Assembly (NCBI RefSeq): GCF_002831645.1
Contig: NZ_CP025117.1
Coordinates: 1 to 64,000, forward strand
Origin: Olleya sp. Bg11-27
GTDB taxonomy: Bacteria; Bacteroidota; Bacteroidia; Flavobacteriales; Flavobacteriaceae
Reading direction: 5' to 3'
Length of the DNA stretch: 64,000 bases
Shown piece after piece: positions 61,201 through 64,000 of this stretch (the stretch's first letter is position 1; each line of letters starts with the position of its first letter). The notes beneath the pieces were generated by a model that saw only the letters and a list, made by a program, of their open reading frames with translations, ran no database searches and was not told the origin of the DNA. A program made the translations under genes and the position numbers.

Positions 61201-62040
61201 TTACTTTTTAGCGGCATACAGCGTGTTACTGATTAAAGCGAGTATAATTACTGCTATTCCTAATAAAACCATTGCACTATAGGTTTCTAAAAACCAAAAT
61301 GTACTGACTATTATTGTAAAGATTACTTCGATGTATTTAAACGGCGCAACAATACTGGTTTTTCCTGTTTGAAATGCTTTGGTCATATAGAGTTGCCCAA
61401 CGTACCCAAAAACACCTAAACTAAGCAATATTAGCCATTCTAATTGGCTAGGAGTCTTCCAGTCACCAATACTCATGACACCTCCAAAAATTAAGGCGGT
61501 TAGCATAAAGTAGTTGATAATAACCAATGGACTTTCTTCCTTTCCAATTTTTCTAATTAAAACAAAAACTAATCCATTGGAAAACGCTGAAACAAAGATT
61601 AAGACTACCCCTAAAGTATTTATATCCTGACCAAATCCTTTAATAATTAAAACGCCTGAAAAGGCCAATGCAAATAAAAACCATTGTAAAAGTTTGATTT
61701 TTTCTTTCAATAAAAACACAGCTAAAATTGCCGCAAAGATTGGCGCTGTATAGCGTAAAGACACCGCAGTACCAACTGCAATATAATTTAGAGATTGAAA
61801 GAAGCAGGTCAAAGATATCACACCTACTATTGCCCTTATTATCAATAACTGTTTTTTGTTACCAAAATAGGGAATCTTATTTTTTAAAATTAATGGCGTT
61901 GTAAAAGCTAAGGTACCTATTGCTCTAAAAAACACAATTTGATACACACCAAAACCATTTAGATATTTAACTAACAAATTCATAAGTGCAAAAGCTAATG
62001 CACTTACAACCATAAATATGATGGACTTATTATAATTCAT
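61201..62040 (-). CDS. EamA/DMT-family transporter
   Basis: The protein has 279 residues, ten membrane helices in two EamA repeats (SALAFALMNLLVKYLNGFGVYQIVFFRAIGTLAF; and VSAFSNGLVFVLIRKIG...APFKYIEVIFTIIVSTFWFLE). ATG 62040 is preferred over a TTG at 62046. The substrate is unknown. It converges on waaA with 11 bases between stop codons, and starts 8 bases from the terminator of the eda operon. Confidence 0.85.
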   Translation of the reverse strand: MNYNKSIIFMVVSALAFALMNLLVKYLNGFGVYQIVFFRAIGTLAFTTPLILKNKIPYFGNKKQLLIIRAIVGVISLTCFFQSLNYIAVGTAVSLRYTAPIFAAILAVFLLKEKIKLLQWFLFALAFSGVLIIKGFGQDINTLGVVLIFVSAFSNGLVFVLIRKIGKEESPLVIINYFMLTALIFGGVMSIGDWKTPSQLEWLILLSLGVFGYVGQLYMTKAFQTGKTSIVAPFKYIEVIFTIIVSTFWFLETYSAMVLLGIAVIILALISNTLYAAKK

Positions 62041-62047
62041 TTTCAAG

Positions 62048-62082
62048 TAAAAATCCCTTCAATAAAAAATATTGAAGGGATA
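62048..62082 (-). terminator. Terminator of the kdgK-eda operon
   Basis: ATCCCTTCAAT (62053-62063) pairs with ATTGAAGGGAT (62071-62081); on the minus strand a T-run follows. Confidence 0.88.
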
Positions 62083-62106
62083 TATTTAATAGTGCTAAAT
62101 AACGTA

Positions 62107-62772
62107 TTATTTTAACGAATCTATAATTTTCAAAGTACTTTTTGTTGTGGATTCAATTTTACTTAAGTCGTACGTACCATTACTTTCTTTTGCAATTAGC
62201 TTAGACCCTATACCGACACAGGTAACACCCGCATTAAACCAAGACTCAAGATTTTCTCTTGTTGGAGAAACACCACCTGTAGGCATAATACTAGTCCAAG
62301 GTTGAGGCCCTTTTATTGCTTTAACAAAGTCAGCACCGTATGTTCCACCTGGAAATAATTTTACAATCTCACACCCTAGCTCCTCAGCGCGACAAATTTC
62401 TGTCAATGTTCCGCATCCAGGAGACCACATTACTTTACGTCTATTACAAACGATAGCAATATCTTCTCTTAACACAGGAGTGACAATAAAATTAGCACCC
62501 AAAGCCATAAACCTTGATGCAGAAGCTGCATCTGTTACAGACCCAACCCCAAGTATCATTCCTGGTAATTCTTTTGTTACATACTTGCTTAGTGCGTCAA
62601 AAACTTCGTGAGCAAAATCGCCACGCGCTGTAAACTCTAATAATCTTGCTCCACCATCATAAACTGCTTTTACAATTGCTTTACTAATTTCTATATCGTC
62701 ATTATAAAACAAAGGTACTAACCCTGTTTGTTTCATAACTTCTGCTACTTCTATTCTTGTGAAATTTGCCAT
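62107..62772 (-). CDS. eda: 2-dehydro-3-deoxy-phosphogluconate (KDPG) aldolase
   Basis: The enzyme has 221 residues and splits KDPG into pyruvate and glyceraldehyde 3-phosphate. Marks: ALEFTARG-like LLEFTARG (Glu46), the Schiff-base Lys138 in CEIVKLFPGGTYG, and MPTGGVSPTRENLESW. I start it at ATG 62772; an upstream start at 62814 would overlap kdgK. It lies 10 bases after kdgK. Confidence 0.93.
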   Translation of the reverse strand: MANFTRIEVAEVMKQTGLVPLFYNDDIEISKAIVKAVYDGGARLLEFTARGDFAHEVFDALSKYVTKELPGMILGVGSVTDAASASRFMALGANFIVTPVLREDIAIVCNRRKVMWSPGCGTLTEICRAEELGCEIVKLFPGGTYGADFVKAIKGPQPWTSIMPTGGVSPTRENLESWFNAGVTCVGIGSKLIAKESNGTYDLSKIESTTKSTLKIIDSLK

Positions 62773-62782
62773 TTTATTTTTT

Positions 62783-63805
62783 TTATCTTGAAACTTTACC
62801 TGAAGAATCTCCACTTAATAATTTTTCGATATCATCCAGTGTTATTAAATTACAATCACCCGAAATGGTGTGCTTTAAGCAGCACGCTGCTACCGCAATG
62901 TTTAAAGCTCTTTGCTTATCATCTTCATTATTAACTAATCCGTAAATTAATCCTCCCATAAAAGCATCACCACTACCTACTCTATCTACAACTGGAGTTA
63001 CTTCTTTAACATCTGCATTATAAATAGTTTTTCCATCGTATAAAATCCCACCAATACGTTGATGAGATGCACTTACAGAATATCTTAATGTAGTAGCCGC
63101 TGTGTGTAAATTAGGACATAATTTAAATATTTGATCATATAAAAACGGTAATGATTTTTCGTTTTGATAATTAGGATTTACTTTATCTTTTCCTAACATA
63201 AAAAATGCCGTATCGATATCCCCTAAAATGATATTGCTATATTTTAAAAGCTCTGGCATTATTTGATTGGGCTCTTTACCATATTGCCACAGTTTAGATC
63301 TATAGTTTAAATCTGAAGAAATAGTAATCCCTAATTTATGAGCCACTTTAATTGCTTCTAAACATTCGTCAGCAGCAGATTGCGAAATTGCAGGCGTAAT
63401 ACCGCTCCAATGAAACCATGTCGCTCCTTTTAAAACGTTTTCCCAGTCTATCGCCCCTTTAACAATAGTAGACATAGAACTATGTGCTCTATCATAAACA
63501 ACATTACTACCACGGGTCCCTGCTCCTGTTTCTAGATAATAAATACCTAATCTATCTCCACCATAGATTACATTTTTAGACTCTACGTTAAATTTACGCA
63601 TCTCTTTAAGTGCACAAGCACCAATTTCGTTATCAGGTAGTCTGGTAACAAATTCGGCTGGTATACCATAATTTGCTAATGATACTGCGACATTAAATTC
63701 TCCTCCTCCATAAGAGGCTGCAAATTTATTTGCTTGAGAAAATCTTAAATGACGCTCTGTAGAGAGTCTTAACATAATTTCTCCGAATGTGACAATTTTA
63801 CTCAT
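62783..63805 (-). CDS. kdgK: 2-dehydro-3-deoxygluconokinase (PfkB family)
   Basis: The enzyme has 340 residues. It phosphorylates KDG, the product of uronate (alginate, pectin) breakdown, to KDPG for the downstream aldolase. PfkB marks: TFGEIMLRLS, YGGGEFNVAVSLANYG and the base Asp280 in DRVGSGDAF. It leads the kdgK-eda operon; no alginate lyase or transporter gene is within the window to its right. The upstream 200 bases carry operator-like palindromes. Confidence 0.9.
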   Translation of the reverse strand: MSKIVTFGEIMLRLSTERHLRFSQANKFAASYGGGEFNVAVSLANYGIPAEFVTRLPDNEIGACALKEMRKFNVESKNVIYGGDRLGIYYLETGAGTRGSNVVYDRAHSSMSTIVKGAIDWENVLKGATWFHWSGITPAISQSAADECLEAIKVAHKLGITISSDLNYRSKLWQYGKEPNQIMPELLKYSNIILGDIDTAFFMLGKDKVNPNYQNEKSLPFLYDQIFKLCPNLHTAATTLRYSVSASHQRIGGILYDGKTIYNADVKEVTPVVDRVGSGDAFMGGLIYGLVNNEDDKQRALNIAVAACCLKHTISGDCNLITLDDIEKLLSGDSSGKVSR

Positions 63806-63836
63806 TTTATAAATTTGATTACTATTCTATTTTAAA

Positions 63837-63861
63837 AAAACTAAATAGTTTTATTTTTTAA
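63837..63861. promoter_or_regulatory. Operator-like site 1 upstream of kdgK
   Basis: AAAACTAAATAGTTTT (63837-63852) is a perfect palindrome of two 7-base halves spaced by two bases. Its extension up to 63861 forms a 22-base arm that is repeated, inverted, at 63907-63928. It is about 32-56 bases upstream of the kdgK ATG, a typical repressor position. Confidence 0.5.
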
Positions 63862-63870
63862 AATCTTTAT

Positions 63871-63892
63871 TAAAAATAAACTATTACAGTTT
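63871..63892 (-). promoter_or_regulatory. Operator-like site 2 (diverged)
   Basis: Read on the minus strand it is AAACTGTAATAGTTTATTTT, close to site 1 (AAACTAAATAGTTTTATTTT) with one added base in the centre. Confidence 0.4.
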
Positions 63893-63906
63893 AAAAAAAG
63901 ACGCTC

Positions 63907-63932
63907 TTAAAAAATAAAACTATTTAGTATAC
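63907..63932 (-). promoter_or_regulatory. Operator-like site 3
   Basis: Its 63907-63928 part is the exact reverse complement of 63840-63861. On the minus strand it contains ACTAAATAGTTTTATTTT. Confidence 0.5.
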
Positions 63933-64000
63933 TAAAACTTATATCACAATTTAGCTAAAAACTCACGCTTCTTTACGAGCAACATTACTTTGAATGTGAC
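63933..64000. other. Right edge, no gene seen
   Basis: Only 68 bases beyond the operator cluster; I see no start or stop signals that can be assigned. Confidence 0.5.

Noticed and set aside
63840-63928. 22-base inverted repeat as insertion-sequence ends
   Set aside because: The enclosed 45 bases hold no transposase and are too short for a MITE; position next to kdgK and relation to a third copy fit an operator better.
1-64000. CRISPR arrays, prophage or conjugative elements
   Set aside because: No regularly spaced repeats, integrase, portal, tail or relaxase genes are visible on either strand.

Overview
The window is AT-rich chromosomal DNA of a Bacteroidota, almost certainly a marine member of the Flavobacteriaceae. 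The evidence is the TAnnTTTG-type -7 promoter boxes in front of many genes, the gliding genes gldB and gldC, a type IX secretion plug protein, the Na+-pumping NADH:quinone reductase operon nqrABCDEF, flavobacteria-type DUF proteins (DUF6702, DUF4846, DUF5522, Porin_10), and a KDG kinase/KDPG aldolase pair of the kind used on alginate and other uronates. I see no prophage, transposase, CRISPR array, rRNA operon or plasmid backbone. One tRNA gene (Gly, anticodon TCC) is present.

Layout. 0-7.5 kb: a putative porin, RNase HII, a large propeller lipoprotein, a nucleoid-associated protein and lipB. 7.8-18.7 kb: lysS; two small unlisted membrane/secreted ORFs; a DUF2157/GDYXXLXY membrane pair; a duplicated YiaA-type protein; two Spy-like secreted proteins; then a tight leftward operon of a mini zinc-protease-like protein, an ACC-deaminase-like enzyme, a LysM glucosaminidase and hemL. 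18.7-26.5 kb: a DUF5522 protein, hutU and a DUF4136 lipoprotein; a non-coding gap with possible gene remnants; then a leftward surface module (two tandem carboxypeptidase-regulatory-domain proteins, DUF6702, M1 peptidase). 26.6-36.8 kb: pepE, tRNA-Gly, two divergent GNATs, an M15 peptidase, an M48 peptidase, gpmI, a HAD phosphatase, a CoA-transferase, map, DUF3050, a methyltransferase and DUF423.

36.8-45.2 kb: apbE, a small unknown protein, DUF4846 and nqrF-E-D-C-B-A. ApbE attaches FMN to NqrB and NqrC, so this block is one functional unit for Na+ bioenergetics. 45.4-54 kb: the T9SS plug, apaG, P5C dehydrogenase, gldC-gldB, nadE, an atypical response regulator and dnaG. 54-64 kb: an FAD oxidoreductase, fabD-lspA, a small CxxC protein, galE, a sugar aminotransferase, waaA (Kdo transferase), an EamA transporter, and eda-kdgK behind a cluster of operator-like palindromes.

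Most of the window is ordinary housekeeping and envelope biology, and I did not find a clear new multi-gene system. The most interesting signals are: a possible leaderless promoter class with a fixed four-base spacing between the -7 box and ATG (three genes); a structured element placed 7-8 bases after the stop codon in two unrelated places; a dispersed 16-base GC-rich word; a receiver domain with its phospho-acceptor Asp replaced by Glu; a DnaG whose four zinc ligands are all replaced; a stand-alone M56-like HExxH membrane protein; and three related palindromes upstream of kdgK. Functional calls rest on motif and family recognition by eye; no database search was run.
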